NCBI GenBank assembly: GCA_008692225.1
Contig: VICG01000004.1
Span: 2,895,001-2,959,000, forward strand
Direction: 5' to 3'
Origin: Monilinia fructicola
Taxonomy: Eukaryota; Ascomycota; Leotiomycetes; Helotiales; Sclerotiniaceae
DNA: 64,000 nucleotides
Under the pieces are notes generated by a model. It was not told the DNA's origin, did not search any database, and worked only from the letters and a program-made list of their open reading frames with translations. The position numbers were made by a program, and so were the translations under genes. Below are positions 11,194 to 23,100 of the stretch, piece by piece; position 1 is the first letter of the stretch; the number at the start of each line of letters is the position of its first letter.

Positions 11194-12638
11194 TCACATG
11201 ATCCATTTCCGGATATGTGCATCTTTGGAAAATCTGCCCGCTTGGACGGGATTGTTGACTTGAAATTGGATCGATGGGTTCTGTTGAAAGATTGGCCGGT
11301 CAAGCCGGTAGAGTTTGGCGGCGTTAGTTCGGGAATGGGGCCGACGGAGGTTGTCGGAGGCTTTCCCAGCCTTGTCGACGTGGGCTGTTGGCCCTGAAAT
11401 TGGATCGATGGGTTGCGATGGAAGATTGGCCAACCTGGTAGAGTTTGGCGGTGTTAGTTCCGGAATGGGGCCGACGGAGGTTGTCGGAGGCTTTCCCAGT
11501 CTTGTTGATGTGGGCTGTTAGCCCTGAAATTGGATCGATGAGTTTTGCACCACGCGCGAGCCATTCATCTGAGACGTTGGGGTCTCCGAGAATAAGTACA
11601 TCAACCCGCTCCCTTCCAAATTGAGTTTGTCCATATGAAATGGTATGGAGCGGGCCGGTAGATGCCTTATTATTATATTGACCACCCGGCCCTATCATGC
11701 CATTCCATTTAACGCTGGTGGGTTTAGTAGGTATCCCAGCACTTTTGCCACCGTGAGTGGGAGTTAGAGCGGCAATGGAAATACATTGCTGAGTTATGGA
11801 GGACGTTAGGCTGGTCGCCAGGGCTGCTGCTGTTGCTGCTGCTGGTTCCAATATCTCGTGATGGTGGCTATTTTGTATGGTGCTGTCATGCTCCATGTAC
11901 ATTCTCCCAAAACTTGTTCTGGTTAATTTCCACTGCTGGTGAGGCAGCGGTGCCGAGGCAGAGGGAGAAGTAGCCTGGGCTGCTTGGAAGTAGCAGGCCT
12001 TGCAAACCCGCTATGAAGCTTGTTCTGGGCGATTCCAACTGTTGCAAAGATGAGGTATCAGCCATTGTTCACTCGGTCGATCACAGATAGCGCGTGGAGT
12101 TGGGAAATGTCAAGTCTTTTCCATACCTGAATGTTTTGGGTGCAAAGGTTTGTCAGTCTTTGGATGCGACAACCAGAGACAACTCGAGCTCTCAATTGGA
12201 CCATGGTCTGGAGGCCAGCTTCTAGTTCAGCTCCAGCTGAAGACTAGACTGAGCTCTCAGCCACTGGACATGAGGCTTCATGCCCCAGGGTGAATGAGTC
12301 ACCCGACGGTGGAAAGAATCTTGCTGTAAAGTCCATTGCAAAGTTAGTTGACTATTACACGTTAGATCGAGTTGATGAATTTAATGCTTACACCTTAGTT
12401 GCTAATACCAGTAGTGCAATGTTGATTGAGCAGAGCAGCTGAAACGCGACGAGATTTGAGACGAGCAAGATCGTATCTGAAGTATGATTGAGAAAAAGGC
12501 GCGCTGGGACTGGAAGATATTTCTCCAGGTCGCATGGTTTGATCTGAGGGTGTGATAATTCGAGTCGATTGGCTTTTGAGGTTTGTGGTCTTGTGTGTTG
12601 GAGGGGCCGCAAGATTTGAGGGGGGGTGGAAAAGACAT
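11194..12638 (-). pseudogene. Unrecognised multi-exon gene with an in-frame stop and frame breaks; repeated C-terminal region
   Basis: Coding-like segments follow one another leftward. An ATG frame opens at 12638. A sister frame in the same place reads through LPVPARLFLNHTSDTILLVS to a donor at 12393. After a 42-nt intron comes MDFTARFFPPSGDSFTLGHE (from 12336), which continues past an in-frame TAG (12244-12246, CAG>TAG would explain it) to QNIQ. A good 88-nt intron (12126-12039) joins in phase to LESPRTSFIAGLQGLLL, ending at TGA 11886-11888. A frame change then leads into a 192-codon ATG frame (11902-11324) and a further frame to 11194. The last two share a repeated block, IDPISG-x-TAH, then GKASDNLRRPHS. 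I recognise no family. It is either a decayed gene or one with sequencing indels plus one stop. Confidence 0.35.
11261..11550. repeat. ~132-bp tandem repeat (two full units plus a partial third)
   Basis: The phrase tgaaattggatcgatg recurs at 11261, 11395 and 11525, giving units of 134 and 130 bp. The units are nearly identical over the tract gaatggggccgacggagg and beyond. The two spacings sum to 264, a multiple of three, which suggests an original 132-bp (44-codon) coding unit with compensating indels. On the minus strand both copies encode IDPISG-x-TAH and GKASDNLRRPHS. Confidence 0.85.
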
Positions 12639-14241
12639 GATGAGGGGAAAGTGATCCGAGTGGCTCTCGAAGCGAGGATTGTTTTGAAAGGGGAAATTCA
12701 GTTTTGATTGTTTTGGATGTTAAAATGAAAGACTGCTGGTGGGCAAAGACTTTGGTATGATAAAATAGTGGTTTGTTTGAGGTAATGTTGAAAGGTTGAA
12801 ACGTTGAAAAGTTGAAGTACTGTAGAATTATTGAAAGGTTGCAAAATAGAAAATAAAAAGGGCGGGAGGATGGGGAAAACCTCGTTGGGATAACCTCTTT
12901 CACATGTGAAATTGAGTTGGGGGCCTGAACTTTTAGGTTTTGGAAATTAAATTGAATTAATGAGATTGAATATAAATTAGTTGAGCGTAATTAGGGCTAG
13001 GATAGTTTGGAGCTAAATTTTCCATATCAATTTTCCACCTTTCATGTAACTTTCTTGTTCATTTGTCGGTCTTCCCTCCACTCTTTCATTATATCCAGTG
13101 AGCTTTTTGATCTGGGTTACTCATTCCCATGGCTCGTTTCTAGATTTGTAGCCATTAGCACCCTGATCTCAGTAGAAAAAACAATAGCAAGTTGTTCCAT
13201 CTCACTAACTCTCCTCCTAATGCCTGATATGCTGCCATATCAAAGGCATCACCCAATATATGAATTCCCCTCAGTCAAGCAAGCAAGCAAGAATATCCAG
13301 ATCCGCCAACTCCCACTCGACAACGGGATGAAATAAGTAATAGCCCGATGATCCCAAGTCTCTAAATGATCAAAAGTCATGAATCAGCGTCAAAACAAGC
13401 TGCCTTTTTCTCCATCCTTTCTTCTTAGGTTAGAGAATGATATTAACACAGTGGGACCTCAAGAGCGTGGTAAATGGCATATATTGGATTGAGAAGTAGC
13501 TGGTTAAATTAGACTACCTGTGCTGATATCTTCAAACTAGGTTTTATAACACGTACCGGTTCAGCGTTTTCACAACACTTCTTAACGTTGCGAAGTAGAA
13601 TAGATCATGAATCATGACTCATAGTACATTTTTACAATGACTGACTTCTCAGCCGTCGGTTCAATTGTCTAATAGCAAACAACAACAGGCGCGGCTATCC
13701 TGCTCAAGCTTCACCCTTCACATCGCGTGTGATACGGATACAACAACAATCATGAACATGTTCATATCCAATCATTTCCTCTTTGCATTCATCAAACATT
13801 AACATTAGGAAAAGACGATCTTTCTTCAATATATTTGACTAGCATGTGCACTTTGCAGGATTCTGATTCATAGTTGAGGACGTGTAAATGCTGGACCAGT
13901 CGAGGTCTGCTAAGTCAGTTTGTATCAGAAACGTTGTAGTGGCATGTGGAAGTGAGGGTGAACATGTGAAGGAAAGAACGTAAGGGATTTCACGAAGGCA
14001 TTGAAATGTGAAGATTTGAATTTAGCATCATGCTGCCGAAAAAAATGGTCGGAACGGGATTGCAAGAGCGGGTTGATGAACATTGCGAAACGTGATTAAA
14101 TCTCGATAGCGGAAAATGCTTCATAACCATTGTAATACGTTGATTCTGCGTGCGGAGTGACAGGAGTCATGAATATAGAAATAACCATACACCAGTAGTC
14201 TTGAAATTTATTTGTGGCTATAGTAGGCTTTTGCAGGGGAG
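12639..14241. other. Gene-poor stretch
   Basis: A minus-strand open frame covers 12903-12388 but holds no ATG upstream of the gene described at 12638. The 13007-13336 plus frame starts with TTG. No domain seen. The right end is the 3' flank of the qri7 gene. Confidence 0.4.
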
Positions 14242-15612
14242 CTAAATTGCTTGCTGCTTCCAGCCATCTAAACCAAGTATGCCACCCTCGGTTCTCGGGT
14301 CAATCGCCCACTTTCTGGCCGCTAGTATATCTAATTCACTCCTCCAGCCAGCTTCCCACATCTCAATGCCTGTCCAAGCTATCATAGCTGCATTATCTGT
14401 ACAGAATTTCGGAGGAGGAAATAACAATCTCATAGACTTATGTCCTCGAACATCTAGAACTGCCCTCAATATGTGCTTCAAATATTGATTTGCGGCAACG
14501 CCACCTGAGACAACGAGCGTTGTTATGTCCTCTAAATCCGAGGATTCCAGAGCCAAAATTACTCTAGATGCTAGGTGTTCAAATGCTACGCGCATAGTCT
14601 CCTGTGCAAGTAATCTTCTTTCAACATCATCCATGTCCGGCTTTTGTTCCACAATGCGCTTTACTTGGCTGCCAATACCCGAATAAGAGAACTCTGAATT
14701 AAAAGCTCTTAACCCACCAGGGCCTGGACTCAGATATGGAGGTTTGATTGTCCAACCATACTTTGTTGGCTTCGGGGGTTGTGCAATGCTTGTAAGAGAG
14801 GGTTCATAATCGTATGTGGGGTCGCTATCAGGAAATGCAAATTGTTCCATGACACGGCCATACATGACATCTGACGCTGATTCAATCACAGAAGCTGGAA
14901 GAATATCGCGTGCTGCTTTATCAACCATATCTCCAACTGCAAGATCAGAGGTTGTGGCTAGGATTCCATGGTCGCAAAGCTGACGAGAGTGGACAAGCAT
15001 GGTATGCCCGCCAGAAACAAGTAAAGAGAGGAAGGGGTACGCAGGATCATTATCGTTTTTTTGATCTCCAACGACGCTTGCGGCATCGAGAGCGGATACC
15101 ATTCGTGGCGTTAGAGCATGAGCTTGCATGTGGTTCACACCTAGGAGAGGCACTTGCCATGCTACGGCCAATCCCTTTGCAGTATCAATGCCAGTTATAA
15201 GATTTGCTCGCATCCCTGGACCCCGCGTTACTGTTATAAAATCTGGCTTCTTATATAGCTCAGATCCACGAGGTGTTGTGACGGCTACAGTATTCTCAAA
15301 CGATGCATTGATTGATGGTTGTCGGGGTAGAGTCAGTAAAGCTTCTTTCACCAATTGCGCCAAGTTTTTCTGATGAGACTCGTGTGCAGCAATTGGCCAT
15401 ACTCCCCCATATGATCTGTTGTCTGAGGTAATTTTGGAGTTGAAATGTAAAGTAGCAGCAGAGTTATTGTCGTGTTTCTCTAAAATGGCAACACTTGTAT
15501 CATCGCAGGAAGTCTCAATCGCCAGAGTCAGCAGAGTACGGTTAGACGCTCGACATAATAGTCGCTTCTTCGTGGTGTAAACACGCCTGGAGAGGAAACA
15601 TAGTGACTTCAT
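14242..15612 (-). CDS. qri7: Mitochondrial tRNA N6-threonylcarbamoyladenosine transferase (Qri7/OSGEPL1, TsaD family)
   Basis: A 456-aa intact reading frame of the Kae1/TsaD/Qri7 family, which with a Sua5-made threonylcarbamoyl-adenylate modifies A37 of ANN-decoding tRNAs. The N-terminus (MKSLCFLSRRVYTTKKRLL) is basic, Ser/Thr-rich and non-acidic, a likely mitochondrial presequence, which points to the organellar Qri7 branch and not cytosolic Kae1. Family marks follow in order: LAIETSCDDTSVAIL near residue 30, the metal-binding HMQAH motif (H-x3-H), SLLVSGGHTML, and GGVAANQYLK with DNAAMIAW towards the end. Length is close to yeast Qri7 (about 407 aa) plus insertions. I start at the ATG at 15612; an in-frame TTG five codons upstream is ignored. 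No introns and no frame breaks. It lies divergent to the DUF3292-like gene across about 960 bp. Confidence 0.93.
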   Translation of the reverse strand: MKSLCFLSRRVYTTKKRLLCRASNRTLLTLAIETSCDDTSVAILEKHDNNSAATLHFNSKITSDNRSYGGVWPIAAHESHQKNLAQLVKEALLTLPRQPSINASFENTVAVTTPRGSELYKKPDFITVTRGPGMRANLITGIDTAKGLAVAWQVPLLGVNHMQAHALTPRMVSALDAASVVGDQKNDNDPAYPFLSLLVSGGHTMLVHSRQLCDHGILATTSDLAVGDMVDKAARDILPASVIESASDVMYGRVMEQFAFPDSDPTYDYEPSLTSIAQPPKPTKYGWTIKPPYLSPGPGGLRAFNSEFSYSGIGSQVKRIVEQKPDMDDVERRLLAQETMRVAFEHLASRVILALESSDLEDITTLVVSGGVAANQYLKHILRAVLDVRGHKSMRLLFPPPKFCTDNAAMIAWTGIEMWEAGWRSELDILAARKWAIDPRTEGGILGLDGWKQQAI

Positions 15613-16571
15613 AAAGTAGAGTCCCAATCATGAAATGATACCTATGTGTGTGTCCGTGTCTGCTGTCGATCAAGGGAACAGATATAAGAGATAAGAAAAA
15701 TAATTTCAAAAATCCTAGGGCTCAGCCACAGCAAGTCAGAAAGGCTACCCGGATGGGTTCTAGCTTCAGCCACATTTCAAGCCCCGAACATCAGAGCTCG
15801 CAGGCTTACCTATCTAGGTAATATCAATGCTCCGGGCCCCAGCCATACAGGTCTACAGCACGTACTGTAGCTACCCGTGGACCTCCCTGGTCAGGATTCC
15901 AGACAACCCTTGAACAGTTTAGACGATGTTAGGCTCAATGGGGCAAAGTACGATGAAGGGGCTCAGGATGAAGGGTGCAGGATGAAAGGTGGTGACGGAC
16001 GAAGAGTCGATACGGAGTATATATGCATAGAGTATAGCCGATGGGTAGCTTCACATCTCCCAAACCAGTAAAGTTGATACGTTCTCTCTGGACTTACCAA
16101 GGTACCGTACTGTACTGTACGTACAGAGTACATGAATAACGCCTAGCGCCCGCCTAGCGCCTTCCATGCTTCTCTTCCCAAAAAGAACACGTCCACGCTA
16201 GTTTGATTGCATTAATTGTCATCAATGCAGCCTCGTTCAGCCTTGCCCGGCATCTTGTGAATGTTTGGAGAAATAACATATGGTTAACCCTACAAGGCTG
16301 GATACGGAGTACACCTGGTCACCTGGTCACCTTATCACGTGGAGCGGCCAGGATAGGAAATTTGGTTCTACGCGACAATTGAAAGTTCAATATATTATTA
16401 TTATGATTATGATGACTAGTATCATCAGCGTGACCTTTGCAAACCTTCGCAGATGTCGATTAATATCGGTTTTACTATAATCTGAGCATGAGCAAGGTTA
16501 AGATATATATATATACTTTGTACCCAGCAAGGTAATTATTACAATAAAATTGTATCGGTCTCTAACAGGTT
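15613..16571. promoter_or_regulatory. Divergent intergenic region between qri7 and the DUF3292-like gene
   Basis: About 960 bp serve as promoter space for both flanking genes. Visible small structures: a perfect 12-bp palindrome (ctgtacgtacag, 16115-16126) inside a gtact-rich run, a tandem gcctagcgccc (16141-16161), tandem cacctggt units (about 16312-16333) and an (AT)n tract near 16505-16514. No factor can be assigned to them from sequence alone. Confidence 0.4.
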
Positions 16572-18647
16572 ATGATGCAAAATGAGAAGCTTTCGAGCTA
16601 CCAGGATTTGGACGATTCAGCACCTCGACATGAACCTAATGGCTTACGATCAAAGGCAAAGAAAAAAGCCAAAAGGTTGATTAAGATTGCAGAAGGCAGT
16701 TCCTTGTCCGAAGACAATGAGGAGGATCAATTTCTCGATGCGGTAGTGGAAGAGATCAACCAGAGCGCTGCTTTTGATGCAGACAAGGTGCTCAATGCTT
16801 CCGGGCTGGGAAATGTATCACGAAAACAGAGAACGAAAAACATTCTGCAGGGGACTGCTGGCGCTATCACCCATCCCATCGCATCAATCAAATCGAAAGC
16901 CACGAGAAAGACTGCTGAGAAATTAGCCAAAAGCCGACCATACCTTTCGAATCAAGCAGACCTTGACTTCCTGGAGGCTCACGATAACCTAAACCAAGCC
17001 AAAGATGCCCAGAATACTAGCGACGATGAGGATGCAATGGAGGACAATCTAAATAATATCAACCATTACGAAAAGAAATTTCATACCATTGAGAGAAGCA
17101 GAGAGGAAATGCGTGTTGCTTGGGTTACCGGCAGGCATGTTCACCGGGTTCGAGTTGTTGATAAGATACCTCCACCGTTCCCATCCGATGAATATTTCGA
17201 GCGGCCAAACGATCAAGGGTCCACAGAATTTAAATGGGGGAAATGGATTGGATATGTGAGTATGCACCCCTTGAAATCGCTCCTTTCAATCTAAACGATC
17301 GTCAGAAACTTCTCCATGGTTCGCATAATTTCACGGCGCAATATATCGATGATTTTGAAGAGCTTCCTTTCGATATAGATGTTTTGCGAAGACACATAGA
17401 ACGACTCATTATAGTTAGTTCTCCGTTGCAGGAGTTTATATTGGATATCAGGAAGGTGTACAGGTGGGAGGACCCATGGCGAACATCTAAATGGTTGACA
17501 TTGTATCTATTGCTTTGGTATACATCATACATTATGTCATTCGTGGTAAGAGAGTTCTGGATTTGGAGTATTATCTCTGACATAATTAGTATGCATATAT
17601 TGTCTATGCAACTGCAAAGAACCACTATTATCCTTCGTCCGTGGCCACGCTGCGCGAGGAATTTTCGAGAAATATTGATCGGGGAACCACGGCTCTTAAA
17701 GCTGGGAGCTTATGGGCAAGCATGGAAACAAAGACTGGCTTGGACCCCTTTTGGAACAACTTGGTCCATATCTACAATTACAGATCGCGGACTTAGCGAA
17801 CTTGCTTGAAGTTTGCGACAATTTCTTTCACTTCCGCCGCTCGCGGTACACATTTTACTCCCTTTTCCTTTTCATTGCCGTATTTCTACTGAGTGCGTTT
17901 GCCTCGATACAGTTTACTATGAATGTATTTTGGTTCGTCGTTGGGCTCATATTTTTTGGCTGCTGGCCTATCAGCTCTCTACATCCCCGATATCGTCTGC
18001 TTGTCTCACCGCTCAAGTGGGCCTTTTGGGATGTTCCCACCTACCCAGAATGGTCTTTTCAGTATCTGCAGGCCCGTGGATCTTTGGCCTTATTGGAAAT
18101 TAACACACATGCATCGGAGAATTTACAGGTCCGAGTCGGAACTTCCGACGCGTCGGCAGATGCGATTGGCAAAATTGAGAAACATTTCCAAACTCTCAAT
18201 TCGGCGGATATGGATGGAGGTCACGACATTTTATCATTCGGTTGCACTTTCCATCATGTTCCGGGGCGGCTCATAATCTCCTCCAAGACCCTTCGTTTTG
18301 AAGCCTTGGTACATAGCATTATGCCTTGTGAATCATTCCATAGACCCTACAGCGAACTAATTGAGATGTCAAAGCAACAGACCGAGGATGTGCTTCCAGC
18401 TTCATTAGCGAAAATGACAGTCGGAAAAGATAAACTAGAGTTGAAATTTCGTGGGGCAGAGGGTAGTGATCTGCACAACGTGAGACAAAATAAGCATGTG
18501 GTTATCCTGCTAGAAAACGTGAGGAGAAGGGACAAGGCATTCAATAGTATAATAGGATTTAGCGGGGTGCGATGGCAGTGCTTACAAAAGACGTCAAAAA
18601 AAGTTGGTGGACAGGCAGACGGAAAGGAGAAGGCGAATCCTTCATAG
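16572..18647 (+). CDS. Fungal DUF3292-like multi-span membrane protein
   Basis: Three exons: 16572-17255, 17306-17545 and 17590-18647. Introns are GTGAGT...CAG (50 nt) and GTAAGA...TAG (44 nt), both with branch-like CTAAAC or CTGAC. About 660 aa. The N-terminal third is charged (residues 1-200), followed by AWVTGRHVHRVRVVDKIPPP, then YIDDFEELPFDIDVLRRHIE. Hydrophobic segments follow: LTLYLLLWYTSYIMSFV, SLFLFIAVFLLSAFA and FWFVVGLIFFGCWPI. The C-terminal quarter is soluble and begins near a GRLIISSKTLRFEAL stretch that resembles a GRAM-like fold. The order agrees with what I know of DUF3292 proteins of filamentous fungi, whose role is unknown. One base seems to be missing near 17700 (AAA run): the frame moves from TTALK to WELMGKHGN there. 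The family name is from memory and should be checked; the membrane character is seen directly. Confidence 0.75.
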
Positions 18648-20111
18648 TGTGATAAGTCCACCGAAGATCATCGGACATAACATTGCGACTTGGAACCAAA
18701 CATGATTGATCTCTGCTCTGATGGGTTTTTTCTCCGTTCTTATATGTTTTTTTTTCTGTGTGCTTCCATGTCGGGAACCAATACTGACCTTTGACCTTCT
18801 TTGCCCATACAATTTTAATATTGACGTATCCAAAGACTCGAGCTTGTCGGGTATACACTGGTACGCAAGCATTACTCGATACGGACTGATGAAGTTGGTG
18901 AGTGCAGAAATCTGTTGCCTGGTACTCGTGAGACTTGGTGTCTAATCCGTATCAAACAAACTTGACTCGATTGTATTATTAGGCACGAGATACACCGAAG
19001 TATATTAATTATCATTTGAGATTGGATTAAAACAATGGTGGGTCAATTGTTCGGTATGTACCGGTAGATTGATAGCTACTTATGCTGCACCTCCAGCTCC
19101 TCATGTCACATGGAAAGTATACCAAAACGCTAAGATAACAGGGAATATCTTCCTTGTTGTTTACAACCACAATATCATAACGCCAATATGAGGCACGTGT
19201 TTCATATACACGGGATTTGCATGTGCATATCTACTTTTCTAGAAAAGATAGACAGCACGACTCACAACCCACAGGCGAACTGCCACGATAATTGAATGTG
19301 TACGAAGCAAGTTGAGTATGATTAGCAAGGGGTCAATCTATCTAATGATTTATGAGTTCCAAATTCCAACCAGATTCCAACCAGATTCCAACCAGATTCC
19401 AGCCAAGTAAAAGGAGGACACAAATACAAATACAAATGCAAATACGAATCAATATAAATCCTAATCCTAATCCCGATGCTAATTCCAAATGCTAGTTCTA
19501 GCACTAACAGAGATTTGTTCTTCCCCTTGAAAATAAGACAGCCAACCACTCTCAAGACTTGAAATAAGCTGCTCATTACTTCAAATCAAGATTAGATCTG
19601 GAACCCTTCCATCGCCTTCCCTACTTACTCCTTCCTACGTTCTTCCTTGTGTAGTAGTTACTAGTGTAGACCTCAAGCTGAGCGCTCGGCTCCACTTCAC
19701 CCTTCACGGGCTAGAATATTCGTCTAAAGATTGATCTAAATTAACCTCAAGGAATATCTTGGTAAATTTAACCTATGACAATACGATCTCCAGACCACAG
19801 CACTGGTATTTCAAGATTGTTTCAAGGGCTTGGTATTTATATTAGAGTTTCCGGCTGCAAAGATTTCAGTTACGGCTCTCAATAATTATACCTCAATACG
19901 GGGTGAGCTCGTTAATAAATAGCCAATCAACTTCTAGTCTCACGTCAAATTTCTGCCGTGTTGTGAAGAGGTCTGAGGGCTAACAAGATTTCAATAGTCT
20001 GGGGGATTGCGACGTGATAATCATAAAGTCTGCCGTTCTCCACCTTGTATTGATCATCCTTCAAGAAAACGTTTGATTATCTTTGTTTTGGGTTCCCTTC
20101 CCTAATCCAGC
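18648..20111. other. Intergenic with short simple repeats
   Basis: Nothing coding is supported. Contains attccaaccag (11 bp) repeated about 3.5 times at 19363-19402 and a loose acaaat hexamer run at about 19420-19450. The last ~300 bp are the promoter and 5' leader of the ankyrin gene. Confidence 0.5.
19363..19402. repeat. 11-bp tandem repeat (attccaaccag)
   Basis: Three and a half nearly perfect copies in non-coding DNA. Confidence 0.85.
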
Positions 20112-23100
20112 ATGAGTGCACAAAGTATGGCGATGCCCAGGCAAAGAACTGAGCCGACCGAATACTCATTTGCTGAAGCTCTCTCATTGAACTCCGGGGA
20201 CACTTTTCAACTCACATCGAAAGGGCAACTCGGATTGCCACCGTCTCCCATTAGCCCACCTACGAATCACAACACCTATAGTATCTTTCCCGAAAGAACA
20301 TTGGCCGAAAGAACTCTCCCTGATAGAACAATCTCTGATAGATCGATCCCAAGGAACCTTCCCCCAACCCCAGAGCAAAAGCAAACCATGGCGTCGCCAG
20401 CGTCAAACCCAGGAAAGTTCTCGAAAGCTCAAACGCAGTGTATGCAGCTCTGCTTGAAGACAACAGCTCTCAGCGACCGCATTTCGGTTCGGGTTTTGGA
20501 ATACCTAACAACGGCCAAAGAGCTACCCCAAGGATTCGAAGCACTCGCCCATGACTTTCTTGACACTTGCCATATTCTTTTTTCCATCGAAGCTGGTCTC
20601 GAGGAATGCAACCATCACGTCCAAAACTTCCCCCCGGAAATGATAACAGAGCTCGATCACAAATTTCGAGCAACCCAAGCGAATTTTCAGGTGTTTTATC
20701 AACTGCTTGCTAAATTCCTACAACATGAGGCGGGTAACGCGGGGTCATTCAAGCGAGGGTGGGCGAAGATGTTTAGTAATACTGCCAACGATATCAAGAA
20801 AATGACGAGCACACTTGGTAGAACACGAGATGATTTGAGGATGAGTGCATTGGTCTTTCAATGGAGTTTGGGAAATGATAAGATTGAGAAGGAATTGGGC
20901 ATAGGGTACCTCGGTTTGGCTGCGGCGCTGAACAGAATGGATGAGAAGGCTGGTCGCAAGAGTACCAAGACTCCTCAGAACTCAGCACCAGTCATGCCGT
21001 CGCCTATTGGACTCGGGGTGAGCGATGCTAGTAGCCATCATTCTGTTCACTCGTCGCACATACCCATTCAGCATTCTCCACTCCCCCCTCTGCCAAATTC
21101 TGGTTGGCCTGGCAGAACGTCTTCCAGCCAGCAGCAGGAATCTTTGGGTGATAGATCTTCAGCTAGAGATCCTTCAGTGATGATGGGTTCTACTTTTCAA
21201 CAATACTATACGAATCCCTCGGGCAATCCGATGAGCCCACAGACCACCATCTCCCATGATTCAGGCGACAGACACTATACAGAGATAATTAACGCATTTG
21301 ATAATCATCATCTTCACCATTCTATCGATGATGCACGATCTCACACCGAAACTATTGAATCTGGTAGTCTTATCAAAGACGTTGAGGGATTCATAATAAA
21401 TCCTGCACAGGCGATTAGGCTCAGTGTCGACCCGTCTAGCATGCCTCGATGGAGTCCTCGAGGTAATGCCGGCTCCAATACTGGAAGCATGAAGGGTGCA
21501 CTCATTTCCGCCATCCGCGACAAGAACCACAAAGCCGTGGAGAAGCTTCTTGATGGAGGTGTGCCAGCGAATACGGGCTCAGAAATTAATGCTCTGAAAG
21601 AGGCCATTCTTGCTCATGATCCAGAGAGTGTACGACTCTTGCTTACCTTTGGCGCCAATCCAAATGACCATGATAGAGATGGAGACACACCTTTGAGAGC
21701 TGCCATTGAAAAATCATTCCTTGCTGGAGCCACCACACTTCTCAAGTACGGCGCTGATCCTAATCTTGTTGCCGGAATCGATATGGAATCTCCTCTTTCT
21801 GCGTCGGTTATGTCCAACATGGTGGGCTTCTCTCATCTCTTTCTCATCTACAATGGTGATGCCAATCAAACCACATCAAACGGAAACACCCTGCTCATCA
21901 GCGCCATCAGCAAGAAGACATCGCGAAAATTCATGGATTTACTTCTTAAATACGGTGCAAACCCAAATGCTAAAAGTAAAGAGGGTAAGACTGCGCTGTT
22001 TGAAGCCATCAGTTGCGGAAGAGCAGATATCGTCTCTGCCTTGCTGGAACATGGAGCAGATCCCAACCTACCGGGTCCAAAACACATGCTTTGGCCTGCG
22101 ACATACCACAACGCCTGTCTACAATATCTTCTTTCCCATGGTGCAGACGCCAAAAAGTGTCCGGGAATCATGGAGCTGGCGACCAGTATCAACAATATCG
22201 AATCAGTTCGTACACTTCTCAAAGCTGGCGTTGATCCCAATGCCAAGAAAGACGGAGTTTATACTCCATTATGTACATCAATTCGAGACGACCGACCAGA
22301 AATCTTCAAGCTCCTCCTCAGCAACAAAGCCGACCCAAATACCATGGCAAGCGAGTATCCAGCCTGGAAATGCGTGACCCATAACCGGGTTCATTTCCTG
22401 CCGGCCTTGGTTGCAGCTGGAGCTGATATTCACAATCCGAAAGGGATTGCTGAAATGGCCGTAAGCTGCAATAACATGGAAGCACTCAACTGGCTCCTCG
22501 ACCAAGGCGTGAACCCCAACGACAAATCCTCCAAAGGAATGTCCCCTCTCACCACCGCCATCCGCGAAGAGCGCCTCGAAATGATTGATCTCCTCTTGCT
22601 CCGCGGCGCAGATGTCAATGTCCGAGGTCAAGATTGGCCTGTCTGCATGGCCGTTCGCAATCCTCAAATTCTCAAACGCATCTTGTCTGTCTTGCCTGAA
22701 CCACGCGCTTACAAGGGGGTTCTGGAGATGGCCGTCCATGCAAATCAATTGGAATCCGTCAAACTCCTCCTCGCAGCAGGCGTCTCAGTCGAGGATAAGA
22801 ACGGCGGAGTCTTTTCTCCACTTACAACCGCCATCCGCGAAGACCGCAAGGACATTGTCAAATACCTCCTTGATGTAGCAGGTGCTGATATCAACGCCCC
22901 TGGCGAGCACTTACCTATTGTGAAAGCCCTCCGTCGCTACGAAGGTGGCGATACTGATGTCATTGAGATGCTATTGGATTATGGAGCAGATCCTAACAAG
23001 ATTTACAGAGGCTGGAGCGCAATCATGCAAGCAATTGAGAATGGCGATGCGGACATCCTCAAGATGATTGCCGAAAAGTCTGGAGTTAATCTTGAAGCAA

